A stretch of 11,677 nt of DNA from contig JALURZ010000138.1 of NCBI GenBank assembly GCA_027058735.1, positions 1-11,677 of the forward strand, read 5' to 3'. Position numbers and translations under genes: made by a program. Positions within the stretch are counted from its first letter, which is position 1. Every line of letters starts with the position of its first letter. Shown piece after piece: positions 1 through 6,284 of this stretch. This DNA is from Hyphomicrobiales bacterium (GTDB lineage: Bacteria; Pseudomonadota; Alphaproteobacteria; Rhizobiales; JALURZ01). The notes beneath the pieces were generated by a model, which saw only the letters and a program-made list of their open reading frames with translations, made no database searches and was not told the origin of the DNA.

Positions 1-1
1 C

Positions 2-748
2 TCGGCAGGGGAGCGGCAATGGCGCTTGGTCTACACGTTCGCGCCGACGGTCGAGCTCTTTTTTCCGGCGATGACGGCGGACGCGGGATTCGTGTCGTTT
101 CTGCTCATCGAGGCACCGCCGGACGCGCCCCGCCGGGGTGGTCCAGCCGGCTTCGATCTGCGCGCGGGGAAGCTGGTGGATCCGCTGGTCGATGTCGGGC
201 GGGTTACTTCGTTCGACGCCATCGTGACGGCGGCGGAAAACGCGCCGTCGTCCATTCTGGGCGCCGCGGAGAAAATACAGGAAACCGCCTGGCTGCTGCG
301 CGAGGCGGGCGCGCCGGAGTCTCATTGCGAGGCGCTCGATGAACAGGCGACCGGGATCTATACCGCCTGTTCGTTCCAGGATATCACCGGCCAACGCACC
401 GAAAAAGTGGTGCGGGTTGTGCGGTTTCTGGAACAACGGCTCAATGCCATGGTCGAAATCTGGGACGACGGCAAGCCGGTGAGCGAAGAACTGCGGCCCG
501 GCACGTCACCAACAGGCGCCATTGGCAGTGACCATCTGCTGAACGGACCGCAACTGGACGGCAACGCAATGGCGCAGAGCGATGTGGATCTGATGCTCAA
601 TGATGACGATTTCGGCCCCTCGCAGGCTCCCGAAGTGCCGGACGAGACGCCGGTTCAGGAAGCGGACGCCGTTGGCGACGACACCCCGTTCGGGGATATA
701 GCCGCCCTCAGCAAAACCGATAAAACAGCTCTGTTTTCAACAATTTAA
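2..748 (+). CDS. CheZ-type protein phosphatase, 5'-partial
   Basis: Probable CheY-P phosphatase of the alphaproteobacterial CheZ type, which switches off the chemotaxis response regulator in the cytoplasm. Counting from the TTG at 26, residues about 61-147 form the helical CheZ core, with a TSFDAIVTAAENA stretch and the signature QDITGQ at residues 118-123. By family knowledge the last Gln of that motif (Q123, equivalent to E. coli Q147) is catalytic and Asp119 is conserved. After an acidic, Pro-rich linker, a QSDVDLML segment (about 184-191) resembles the C-terminal tail that binds CheY in relatives. The frame is open to the left edge, so the true start is probably outside the window, and TTG 26 is only a possible start. 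The first 55 or so residues do not resemble CheZ N-termini I know. The stop codon overlaps the stop of the convergent dehydratase gene. Confidence 0.75.
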   Translation, partial: SAGERQWRLVYTFAPTVELFFPAMTADAGFVSFLLIEAPPDAPRRGGPAGFDLRAGKLVDPLVDVGRVTSFDAIVTAAENAPSSILGAAEKIQETAWLLREAGAPESHCEALDEQATGIYTACSFQDITGQRTEKVVRVVRFLEQRLNAMVEIWDDGKPVSEELRPGTSPTGAIGSDHLLNGPQLDGNAMAQSDVDLMLNDDDFGPSQAPEVPDETPVQEADAVGDDTPFGDIAALSKTDKTALFSTI

Positions 749-1728
749 GATCGCTGGCCAACGATATCGGCGAACATCTCCGGGTCGGCATTGCCCCCCG
801 ACAGAACGATGCCGGTCGTCCTGCCGGCTGATTTGATCCGGCCCGCCAGAAGGGCCGCCAGGGCGGCCGCGCCCCCCGGCTCCACCACCAGTTTCAAATG
901 TGTGAACGCGAAGGCCATGGCGGCGCGGACCTGTTCGTCGCTGACCTGAAACGCGCCGGCCAGCAGATGCCGGTTGATGGCAAAGGTCATCTCGCCCGGC
1001 GTCGGCGACAGCAGCGCATCGCAGATCGAGCCCGACGCCGAGACATTGCGCTCGCGGCCGCCGGAGGCCAGCGAACGCGCGGTATCGTCGAACCCCTCCG
1101 GCTCCACCGCGAAAATCTCCGTTTTCGGCGACAGCGCCGCGAATGCCGTCGCGATGCCGGCCACGAGGCCGCCGCCACCGCAGGGAACCAGCAGGGCATC
1201 GAGCATTTCACCCGCGCCGGCGACGTCTTCGGCCAGTTCAAGACCGGATGTGCCCTGGCCCGCAATGACGGCCGGATCGTCAAAGGGCGCAATGAGAGCC
1301 GCGCCACGGTCCGTGGCAAGGGTTCTGGCAATCTGCTCGCGATCCTCGCCGTCGCGGTCATAAAACACGATTTCCGCGCCGTGGGATTTCGTGCGCGCGA
1401 TCTTGAGCGCAGGCGCATCGGCAGGCATGACAATGGTCGCCGGCACCCCCCGAAGGGCTGCCGCCGCCGCCACTCCTTGCGCGTGATTGCCCGACGAAAA
1501 CGCCACGACGCCGGCTTTCGCGGCCGCATCGCAAAGCTGGAAAACGGCGTTGCACGCCCCGCGGAACTTGAACGAGCCGGTGCGTTGCAGACATTCGGGC
1601 TTGAGGATCACGCGGCCCCCCGCCCGTTCGTCAAGCACTTCGCCGCGCAGAACGGGAGTGTGGCGCGCATATGCGCCGCTGCGCTGCGCGGCGGCGCGAA
1701 TGTCCTCAAGTGTCACCGGCAAGGGCAT
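745..1728 (-). CDS. threonine/serine dehydratase (PLP fold type II)
   Basis: PLP-dependent enzyme of the threonine ammonia-lyase / serine racemase family, expected to deaminate threonine or serine to an oxoacid and ammonia in the cytoplasm. The 327-residue chain shows the PLP lysine K54 in GSFKFRGA, the SSGNHAQG cofactor loop (78-85, N81), the Gly-rich phosphate-binding loop CGGGGL (183-188), the VEPEGFDD metal-site region (208-215) and the C-terminal SGGN (310-313). Length matches catabolic TdcB-like enzymes and serine racemases. There is no ACT domain, so the allosteric isoleucine-sensitive IlvA form is unlikely. ATG 1728 is preceded by a GAGGTG ribosome binding site. The stop at 745-747 overlaps the stop of the facing CheZ gene. 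Substrate cannot be settled: threonine, serine, or hydroxyaspartate-type relatives share these motifs. Confidence 0.9.
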   Translation of the reverse strand: MPLPVTLEDIRAAAQRSGAYARHTPVLRGEVLDERAGGRVILKPECLQRTGSFKFRGACNAVFQLCDAAAKAGVVAFSSGNHAQGVAAAAALRGVPATIVMPADAPALKIARTKSHGAEIVFYDRDGEDREQIARTLATDRGAALIAPFDDPAVIAGQGTSGLELAEDVAGAGEMLDALLVPCGGGGLVAGIATAFAALSPKTEIFAVEPEGFDDTARSLASGGRERNVSASGSICDALLSPTPGEMTFAINRHLLAGAFQVSDEQVRAAMAFAFTHLKLVVEPGGAAALAALLAGRIKSAGRTTGIVLSGGNADPEMFADIVGQRS

Positions 1729-1779
1729 GACACCTCATCCCGCTTGAACAATGTGCCCGGCAGGGCCATATCAGAATTC

Positions 1780-1798
1780 GCCCGGCGCCGCGCCGGGC
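1780..1798. repeat. 19-bp perfect palindrome in divergent spacer
   Basis: Two perfect 9-base arms (GCCCGGCGC and GCGCCGGGC) flank one central C in the 175-bp spacer between the dehydratase start (1728, minus) and the DUF2852 gene (1904, plus). As RNA it would fold as a 7-bp stem with a 5-base loop. No T-run follows on either strand, so it is not a classical intrinsic terminator. It could be a leader hairpin, an operator or an intergenic repeat. Confidence 0.45.
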
Positions 1799-1903
1799 AA
1801 TCATCGCCGCGGCCCGGATCAGCGCGCAGAACCGCGCAATCAGGGCCGATGGTGACAAATACGGCGCCTGTAGTGCAGACTTCAACCCGAAACGAGGACC
1901 CCC

Positions 1904-2215
1904 ATGAAGAACCCGGAGACAAGGGGCAAATGGACGCCGCTTTCCATCGCCGTCATGGTGATCGGCTTTATCATCTGGTGGCCGCTTGGTCTCGCCGCCC
2001 TGGCCTATATTCTGTGGCGGCGGCCGCGGGGTCCGCACCCGGCATCCGGCCGCATGGACCGGGAGCGCTGGCGCGATGCGTTGCGCCCGGACAAAGGCGC
2101 CGGAGCGCGGCGCCCGCGCGAGGCGCCCAAAGCGATCACCGACGATGCCGATGAACGCTCCGCGCTGGCCCGCTACGTCGACCGGCTGCGCCGCACCCCC
2201 ACCCGGAACATTTGA
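1904..2215 (+). CDS. DUF2852 family membrane protein
   Basis: Small 103-residue protein of the alphaproteobacterial DUF2852 family, function unknown. The N-terminal half has the family's typical run WTPLSIAVMVIGFIIWWPLG (10-29) and the following LAALAYILW, which forms one long or two short hydrophobic inner-membrane segments (about 12-38). The C-terminal half is hydrophilic, rich in Arg, Pro and Asp, and ends with an amphipathic segment, ERSALARYVDRLRR (84-97). It probably faces the cytoplasm, judging from its positive charge. ATG 1904 has a GAGGA ribosome binding site at 1894-1898. It appears to be a single-gene unit: divergent from the dehydratase gene and separated from the HerA-like gene by an AT-rich spacer. 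Confidence 0.8.
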   Translation: MKNPETRGKWTPLSIAVMVIGFIIWWPLGLAALAYILWRRPRGPHPASGRMDRERWRDALRPDKGAGARRPREAPKAITDDADERSALARYVDRLRRTPTRNI

Positions 2216-2250
2216 GCGCTTTATATACAGAGTAATTTCCCCATACAACC

Positions 2251-2279
2251 TTGCGTTGAGCATCCGGTTTTCTTAATAT
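2251..2279 (+). promoter_or_regulatory. candidate promoter for the HerA-like gene
   Basis: TTGCGT (2251-2256) and TAATAT (2274-2279) are separated by 17 bases within an AT-rich spacer (2216-2342) that stands out from the GC-rich surroundings. Each hexamer matches four of six consensus positions. Transcription would start near 2286, leaving a leader of roughly 57 bases. This is inferred from sequence only. Confidence 0.4.
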
Positions 2280-2299
2280 TTTCAATTTATTCATTTTTT

Positions 2300-2334
2300 C
2301 CGCCGCAAAATAATTTTCAATATTTCAGCGGCGG
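2300..2334 (+). promoter_or_regulatory. leader hairpin covering the RBS of the HerA-like gene
   Basis: Perfect 7-base arms CCGCCGC (2300-2306) and GCGGCGG (2328-2334) enclose a 21-base AT-rich loop. The right arm contains the only purine-rich stretch (GGCGG) at suitable distance from the GTG start at 2343, so folding would hide the ribosome binding site. No T-run follows the plus-strand stem, so a terminator is unlikely. A regulatory role is inferred. Confidence 0.4.
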
Positions 2335-2342
2335 ATGATATT

Positions 2343-3755
2343 GTGACACAAACTTCTTCGAATATCTCAAATTCCACCCTCCTTCCCGCGAAAGCCATCG
2401 GCACGATCAGCGCGATTTCCGGATCGAAGGCGAGCGTCCTTCTGGTCGCACCTGCGGATGCCGGCGCGGCCGTCCAGGACAAGGGGCCGTTTATCGGCAC
2501 TCTGCTGACGGTTGATACGACCACGGCGGTCGTTCTTTGCCTGATTACCTCGCTGAAGGTGCCCGACAACTCGCTGGATGACAAGACGGCGAGGACGCGC
2601 GTCGCGGAGGTTGAACTGGTCGGTGAACTGAAACGCGAAAGCGACGGCTATCTGCGCACGTTCACACGCGGCGTTTCCGTATATCCAAGGCTCGGCGACG
2701 ACGTCCTTGAAGCGTCTCGAACGGTGCTGGAAAAAGCCTATCATTTCGGCAGTTTCAGCGCGATTGAGATCGGCAATATCCGCCAGGACCCGACGATCCC
2801 CGCGGCATTGAAGGTGGATGAAATGCTGAGCAAGCATTTCGCCATTGTCGGTTCCACCGGCTCGGGCAAGTCCTGCACGGTCGCGCTGGTGTTGCGCACG
2901 GTGCTGGCAAGCCACCCCAACGCCCATATGGTGATGCTGGACCCCCATAACGAATATGGCGATTGTTTCGGAGATGCCACGGAACTCATCAATCCGGGCA
3001 ATCTGAACCTGCCGTTCTGGATCCTCACATTCGAGGAAATCGTGGAAATCCTGATCGGCAACGGCGAGGCCCACCCCGACGAGGTCGACATATTGCGCGA
3101 TTTCATTCCGGTCGCCAAACGCATGTTCGCGGCGTCCCAGGAGGGCGCGCAGAAAACCGCGCGTCAGCCCGGCAACGGCCGCCGATCGAAATTCACTGTC
3201 GATGTGCCCGTGCCCTACCGGATGTCCGACCTCATCGGCCTGATCGACGCCGAAACCGGCCGGCTTGAAATGCAGAAGGACCTGCGGCCCTTCAAGAAAC
3301 TTCGCGCGCGCATCGATTCGATCCGCCGCGACCCGCGCTACAATTTCATGTTCGCCAACCTGACCTTGCAGGACGACTTCGCGCTCCTGCTCAAGCGCCT
3401 CTTCAGGATACCGGTAGACGGCAAGGCCATAACGGTCGTTCAGCTCATGGGCCTGCCATCCGAGATCGTCAATGTGGTGGTCTCCGTTCTGGCGAGAATG
3501 GCGTTTGACCTCGCATTGTGGAGCGATGGCCGCATGCCGGTCACCTTCGTGTGCGAGGAAGCGCACCGCTATGTTCCCTGCGAGCGATGCGGATTTCGTG
3601 CGCGCCCTGAAAAAAGGCGTCAGGCCGGATGGATCGCGCTATTATCCGGTCTTTCCCTATACCTCCTATACGCTGATGCGCGACGACGACGCCCTGGCCA
3701 TCAAGGCGTACCTGTTTTCCTTGCCGCCGGTTACGAGAAAAAACCGCGAGCATGA
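2343..3755 (+). CDS. HerA-like DNA translocase ATPase, 3'-truncated and fused to out-of-frame cytochrome sequence
   Basis: HerA/DUF87-type hexameric ATPase, a family of DNA-translocating motors used in repair and in some defence complexes. The N-terminal HAS-barrel-like domain spans about residues 15-150, followed by Walker A GSTGSGKS (170-177), the LDPHNEYGD segment (199-207), and Walker B with TFVCEEAHRYVP (401-412). In intact relatives this last motif is followed by 100 or more residues holding the sensor and arginine-finger region and the end of the RecA fold. Here homology stops at residue 412 (base 3578), and residues 413-470 are a frame-shifted reading of a cytochrome c gene. The product therefore probably cannot complete its ATPase site. 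GTG 2343 is chosen because the family N-terminus begins there. A neighbouring NurA-type nuclease gene is not present. Confidence 0.85.
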   Translation: MTQTSSNISNSTLLPAKAIGTISAISGSKASVLLVAPADAGAAVQDKGPFIGTLLTVDTTTAVVLCLITSLKVPDNSLDDKTARTRVAEVELVGELKRESDGYLRTFTRGVSVYPRLGDDVLEASRTVLEKAYHFGSFSAIEIGNIRQDPTIPAALKVDEMLSKHFAIVGSTGSGKSCTVALVLRTVLASHPNAHMVMLDPHNEYGDCFGDATELINPGNLNLPFWILTFEEIVEILIGNGEAHPDEVDILRDFIPVAKRMFAASQEGAQKTARQPGNGRRSKFTVDVPVPYRMSDLIGLIDAETGRLEMQKDLRPFKKLRARIDSIRRDPRYNFMFANLTLQDDFALLLKRLFRIPVDGKAITVVQLMGLPSEIVNVVVSVLARMAFDLALWSDGRMPVTFVCEEAHRYVPCERCGFRARPEKRRQAGWIALLSGLSLYLLYADARRRRPGHQGVPVFLAAGYEKKPRA

Positions 3756-4218
3756 TGTCAGGGCGCCATTCTCGTGGCGATGGCTGATGCGCTTCTGGCA
3801 GTTGTTGTTTTTCGATGAGGGGGAATTCGTGGTCGATGCCGACAAGGACGATGAGTGGAACCGCGGCGCCTATCTGGCCACCGCCCTGGCCCACTGCGCC
3901 GAATGCCACACGCCGCGAAATTTCGCCGGCGCACTGAACCGGGACCTGTGGATGGCCGGCACCGAAGACGGGCCCGACGGCGACACCGTTCCCAACATCA
4001 CGCCGGCCCGCGCCTCGGGCCTTGGGTGGTCGCCCGACCAGCTTGCGTTTTTTCTCAAGACCGGCACCAAGCCCGATTGGGAGACGGCGAGCGGCACCAT
4101 GGGCGAAGCGGTGAATGACAGCTACAAATTTCTCACCGACGAGGATATCCGCGCCATATCGCGCTATATCAACACCCTGCCGGCGATCGAAAACTATGTC
4201 GGCAGCCAGTCATACTGA
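3571..4218 (+). pseudogene. dihaem cytochrome c (gluconate/alcohol dehydrogenase type), 5'-truncated
   Basis: C-terminal remnant of a periplasmic cytochrome c that passes electrons from membrane dehydrogenases of the gluconate/alcohol type to the respiratory chain. Homology begins at 3583 with SDADFVRAL, followed by VRPDGSRYYPVFPYTSY and AIKAYLFSLPPV. The second haem site CAECH is at 3895-3909. A later NITPARASGLGWS segment and SGTMGEAV, which contains the likely axial Met, precede the C-terminal DEDIRAISRYINTLP helix. About 90-100 residues of a normal member are missing: the signal peptide, the first CxxCH haem site and its fold. The ATG at 3571 opens the frame but lies within HerA coding sequence. 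Without a signal peptide the product could not be exported or receive haem, so the gene is judged inactive. No dehydrogenase subunit gene lies next to it. Confidence 0.8.
3579..3582. other. breakpoint between HerA-like gene and cytochrome c gene
   Basis: Left of this point the frame encodes HerA EEAHRYVP ending at 3578. Right of it, from 3583 and shifted by one base, the sequence encodes SDADFVRAL of a dihaem cytochrome c. Only these four bases are ambiguous. I see no insertion sequence, target duplication or long shared repeat at the join. It is either a real deletion fusing two genes or an assembly join. Confidence 0.7.
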
Positions 4219-4225
4219 AATTCGC

Positions 4226-4272
4226 TTGACGGGGCGGGCTTCGATTGCATAAAGTAACCATACGGTTACTTT
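4226..4272 (+). promoter_or_regulatory. promoter with TetR-type palindromic operator
   Basis: TTGACG (4226-4231) with 16 bases to CATAAA (4248-4253), or 18 to TAAAGT (4250-4255), gives a plausible -35/-10 pair. Overlapping the -10 is a perfect inverted repeat: AAAGTAACC (4251-4259), spacer ATAC, GGTTACTTT (4264-4272). GTAAC-N-GTTAC palindromes of this size at a promoter are typical of TetR-family operators, so repression of the downstream flavoprotein gene is the likely role. No TetR gene lies in the window. Confidence 0.65.
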
Positions 4273-4292
4273 TCTTGCGCAGACGGTTCCCC

Positions 4293-5357
4293 ATGACATA
4301 TCGCATCGACCGCAGCTATGACTGGAATTATGACAATGGCCCGGTTTTCGACGGGCCGTTTCCCGACCTGCCCGCGACGCCGCAAAAAGACTTTCTCGGG
4401 CTCAAAGTGAATTCGCGGCTCGGCATTGCCGCCGGTCTGCTGCTGAATTCCCGCTGGATAGAGGTCTACGGGCGTCTGGGCTTTGATATCCTGACCTACA
4501 AGACCGTGCGCAACCGGTACCGGAAATGTTACGGACTGCCGAACTGGGTGACCATCGAGCAGGACGATCAGATCGATCCCGGCAGGCTCGATGAGGCGCA
4601 AAGGGCCCGCACCGGTCCACCGCCGGATTTGCGGGCGGTGACAAGCTCGGTTTCATTCGGCATGCCCTCGAAAGCGCCGGAGGAGTGGATGCCGGATGTC
4701 GCGCGCGCGCGCGCAGCACTGCGGCCCGGACAGGTGCTGATCGTCTCGGTGGTCGCCTCGCCCGAGCCGGGCGGCGATGTCTCGCAGATGATTGGCGAAT
4801 TCGGCGAACTGGCCGCCATGGCCCGCGAGGCCGGCGCGCAGGTCGTGGAGGGCAATCTGTCCTGCCCCAATGTGTGCACTGCGGAAGGCGATATTTTTCT
4901 CGACGCGGCGCTGTCGGGCAAGATCGCCGAGGCCATGCACAAAGGCGCCGACGGCCTCCCGGTCCTGCTGAAACTCGGCCATTTCGCTGACAGCGCCACG
5001 ATCGCGCAGGTGCTGCGCGCCGTCGATGGCAAGGCGTCCGGCGTCGTGATGGTCAATGGAATATCGCGCCGTGTCGTCGATGGCGATGGCTTGCCGGTGT
5101 TCGGCGAGGGGCGCGAGCTGTCCGGCATCCTGGGCCACGGCATTCACGGCTTCAGCCTGGACAACGTCAAGACCGCCGTCGATATCGTTTCCAGCGATAA
5201 ACTGTCTTTGGACATCATCGCCGTGGGCGGTGTGTCGGGGGTGGAGGACGCGGCGCATTATTTCGATGCCGGCGCGGCGGCGGTGATGATGGGATCGGCG
5301 CCCATGTTCGATCCCGCATTGGCCGTAACCCTCAAACAGGCGCGCCCGGACTGGTAG
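4293..5357 (+). CDS. dihydroorotate dehydrogenase-like FMN flavoprotein
   Basis: TIM-barrel flavoprotein of the dihydroorotate/dihydropyrimidine dehydrogenase family (354 residues), expected to bind FMN and oxidise or reduce a pyrimidine-like ring in the cytoplasm. Visible landmarks are FLGLKVNSRLGIAAGLL (34-50), K70 in the TYKTV strand, NLSCPNV (188-194), LLKLG (225-229, K227), MVNGIS (253-258), VGGVSG (311-316) and MGSAPMF (333-339). C191 occupies the position of the catalytic Cys130 of class 1A enzymes, whereas class 2 PyrD has Ser there. The chain carries an extra N-terminal region, and no iron-sulfur motif is seen. ATG 4293 is preferred over the in-frame TTG at 4245, because that codon lies inside the promoter. 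No other pyrimidine gene is adjacent, so this may be a paralogue with a different substrate. Confidence 0.8.
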   Translation: MTYRIDRSYDWNYDNGPVFDGPFPDLPATPQKDFLGLKVNSRLGIAAGLLLNSRWIEVYGRLGFDILTYKTVRNRYRKCYGLPNWVTIEQDDQIDPGRLDEAQRARTGPPPDLRAVTSSVSFGMPSKAPEEWMPDVARARAALRPGQVLIVSVVASPEPGGDVSQMIGEFGELAAMAREAGAQVVEGNLSCPNVCTAEGDIFLDAALSGKIAEAMHKGADGLPVLLKLGHFADSATIAQVLRAVDGKASGVVMVNGISRRVVDGDGLPVFGEGRELSGILGHGIHGFSLDNVKTAVDIVSSDKLSLDIIAVGGVSGVEDAAHYFDAGAAAVMMGSAPMFDPALAVTLKQARPDW

Positions 5358-5450
5358 CGCCATCCGCAAAAACGCCCGCCGTTTCACTTTCGGCTCTGTT
5401 GCTGCGCGAATTTGCTTTTGTGCGGTATCAGGCCGCCGCGCAAACCGGTA

Positions 5451-5456
5451 TATAGT
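5451..5456 (+). promoter_or_regulatory. candidate -10 element of the SDR gene
   Basis: TATAGT within CCGGTATATAGTGG lies about 40 bases before the preferred ATG at 5495, with no convincing -35 at the right spacing. It would start transcription near 5463, after the alternative ATG at 5459, which argues for the later start. The rest of the 137-bp spacer (5358-5494) shows nothing recognisable. Confidence 0.35.
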
Positions 5457-5494
5457 GGATGCGGGTTGATTTCAGCGCCGGCGGGACGGTGATC

Positions 5495-6274
5495 ATGGAT
5501 CTGGGCATCAGGGGAAAAAAAGCCATCATCTGCGCCTCCAGCCGGGGGCTGGGCAAGGGCTGCGCCATGGCGCTGGCCGAGGCCGGGTGCGACATTGTCG
5601 TCAACGGGCGCGATGAGGCGGCGCTGGCGGCCACCGCGGAGGAAATTTCCCGCGCGACCGGTATAACCGTCACTCCCGTCGCCGCCGATGTGAGCACGCC
5701 GGCCGGTCAGGCGGCCCTGCTCAAAGCATGCCCGCGGCCCGACATTCTGGTCAACAACAATGGCGGCCCGCCGCATCGCGATTTTCGCGAACTGACCCGC
5801 GCGGACATGATCGACGGCGTGACCATGAACATGATCACCCCCATCGAACTCATACAGGGCGTGCTCGACCCGATGTGCGAGCGCGGCTTCGGGCGCATCG
5901 TCAACATCACCTCCCTGTCGGTCAAAATGCCCATTGTGGGGCTGGATCTCTCCTCTGGTGCCCGCGCGGGCCTCACCGCCTTCCTGGCCGGCATCGCACG
6001 CACGGTTGCCCACAGGAACGTCACCATCAACGGCCTACTCCCCGGCATGATGGACACCGACCGGCTGCGTGCCGGCATGCCCAGGATCGCCGAATTGCAG
6101 AACAAGACCGCCGAGGAGGTCGCCGCCGAGCGCAAGGCCTCCATTCCCGCCAGGCGCTTCGGCACGGCGGAGGAATTCGGCCAGGCCTGCGCCTTCCTGT
6201 GCAGCGCCCAGGCCGGCTACATCACCGGCCAGAGCCTTCTTGTGGATGGCGGCGTGGTGAATTTCTCCATCTGA
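5495..6274 (+). CDS. short-chain dehydrogenase/reductase with altered catalytic residues
   Basis: NAD(P)-binding Rossmann protein of the FabG-like SDR family, 259 residues. The nucleotide-binding turn is ASSRGLG (14-20, in place of TGxxxGIG), followed by NNNGGP (87-92, in place of NNAG), the NITS strand with S140 as the usual catalytic Ser, and a C-terminal TGQSLLVDGG (244-253). At the place of the YxxxK motif the sequence reads LSSGAR (152-157), giving Ser153 and Arg157 instead of Tyr and Lys. A subgroup of FabG-like proteins is known with this change, but the reaction is not established. ATG 5495 (MDLGIRGKKA) matches family starts, and GGGACGG precedes it. The ATG at 5459 would add 12 unrelated residues. 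The stop is 10 bases from that of the convergent ppk2. Confidence 0.85.
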   Translation: MDLGIRGKKAIICASSRGLGKGCAMALAEAGCDIVVNGRDEAALAATAEEISRATGITVTPVAADVSTPAGQAALLKACPRPDILVNNNGGPPHRDFRELTRADMIDGVTMNMITPIELIQGVLDPMCERGFGRIVNITSLSVKMPIVGLDLSSGARAGLTAFLAGIARTVAHRNVTINGLLPGMMDTDRLRAGMPRIAELQNKTAEEVAAERKASIPARRFGTAEEFGQACAFLCSAQAGYITGQSLLVDGGVVNFSI

Positions 6275-6284
6275 TCCATATGAT

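Noticed and set aside
898..2154. 418-residue open frame on the plus strand
   Set aside because: It covers the dehydratase gene in antisense and runs out of frame through the DUF2852 gene. It is a low-complexity Arg/Gly/Ala translation without family features.
2336..2347. Mini-frame ATG ATA TTG TGA overlapping the GTG start of the HerA-like gene
   Set aside because: Four codons can occur by chance, and its start has no better ribosome binding site than the main gene. Not called as a leader peptide.
2367..3566. 399-residue open frame on the minus strand
   Set aside because: It lies fully inside the HerA-like gene on the other strand. Its translation is rich in Arg, His and Asp with no motif. 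It is a shadow of high-GC coding.
4245..4292. N-terminal extension of the DHOD-like protein from TTG 4245
   Set aside because: The codon lies within the -10/operator region, so the transcript would not include it, and the extra residues are basic and unlike the family.
4653..5387. 244-residue open frame on the minus strand
   Set aside because: Antisense to the well-supported DHOD-like gene, with no recognisable domain and His/Arg-rich composition.
5459..5494. Earlier ATG for the SDR gene
   Set aside because: It adds 12 residues before the family-typical MDLGIRGKKA start and would lie at or before the likely transcription start.
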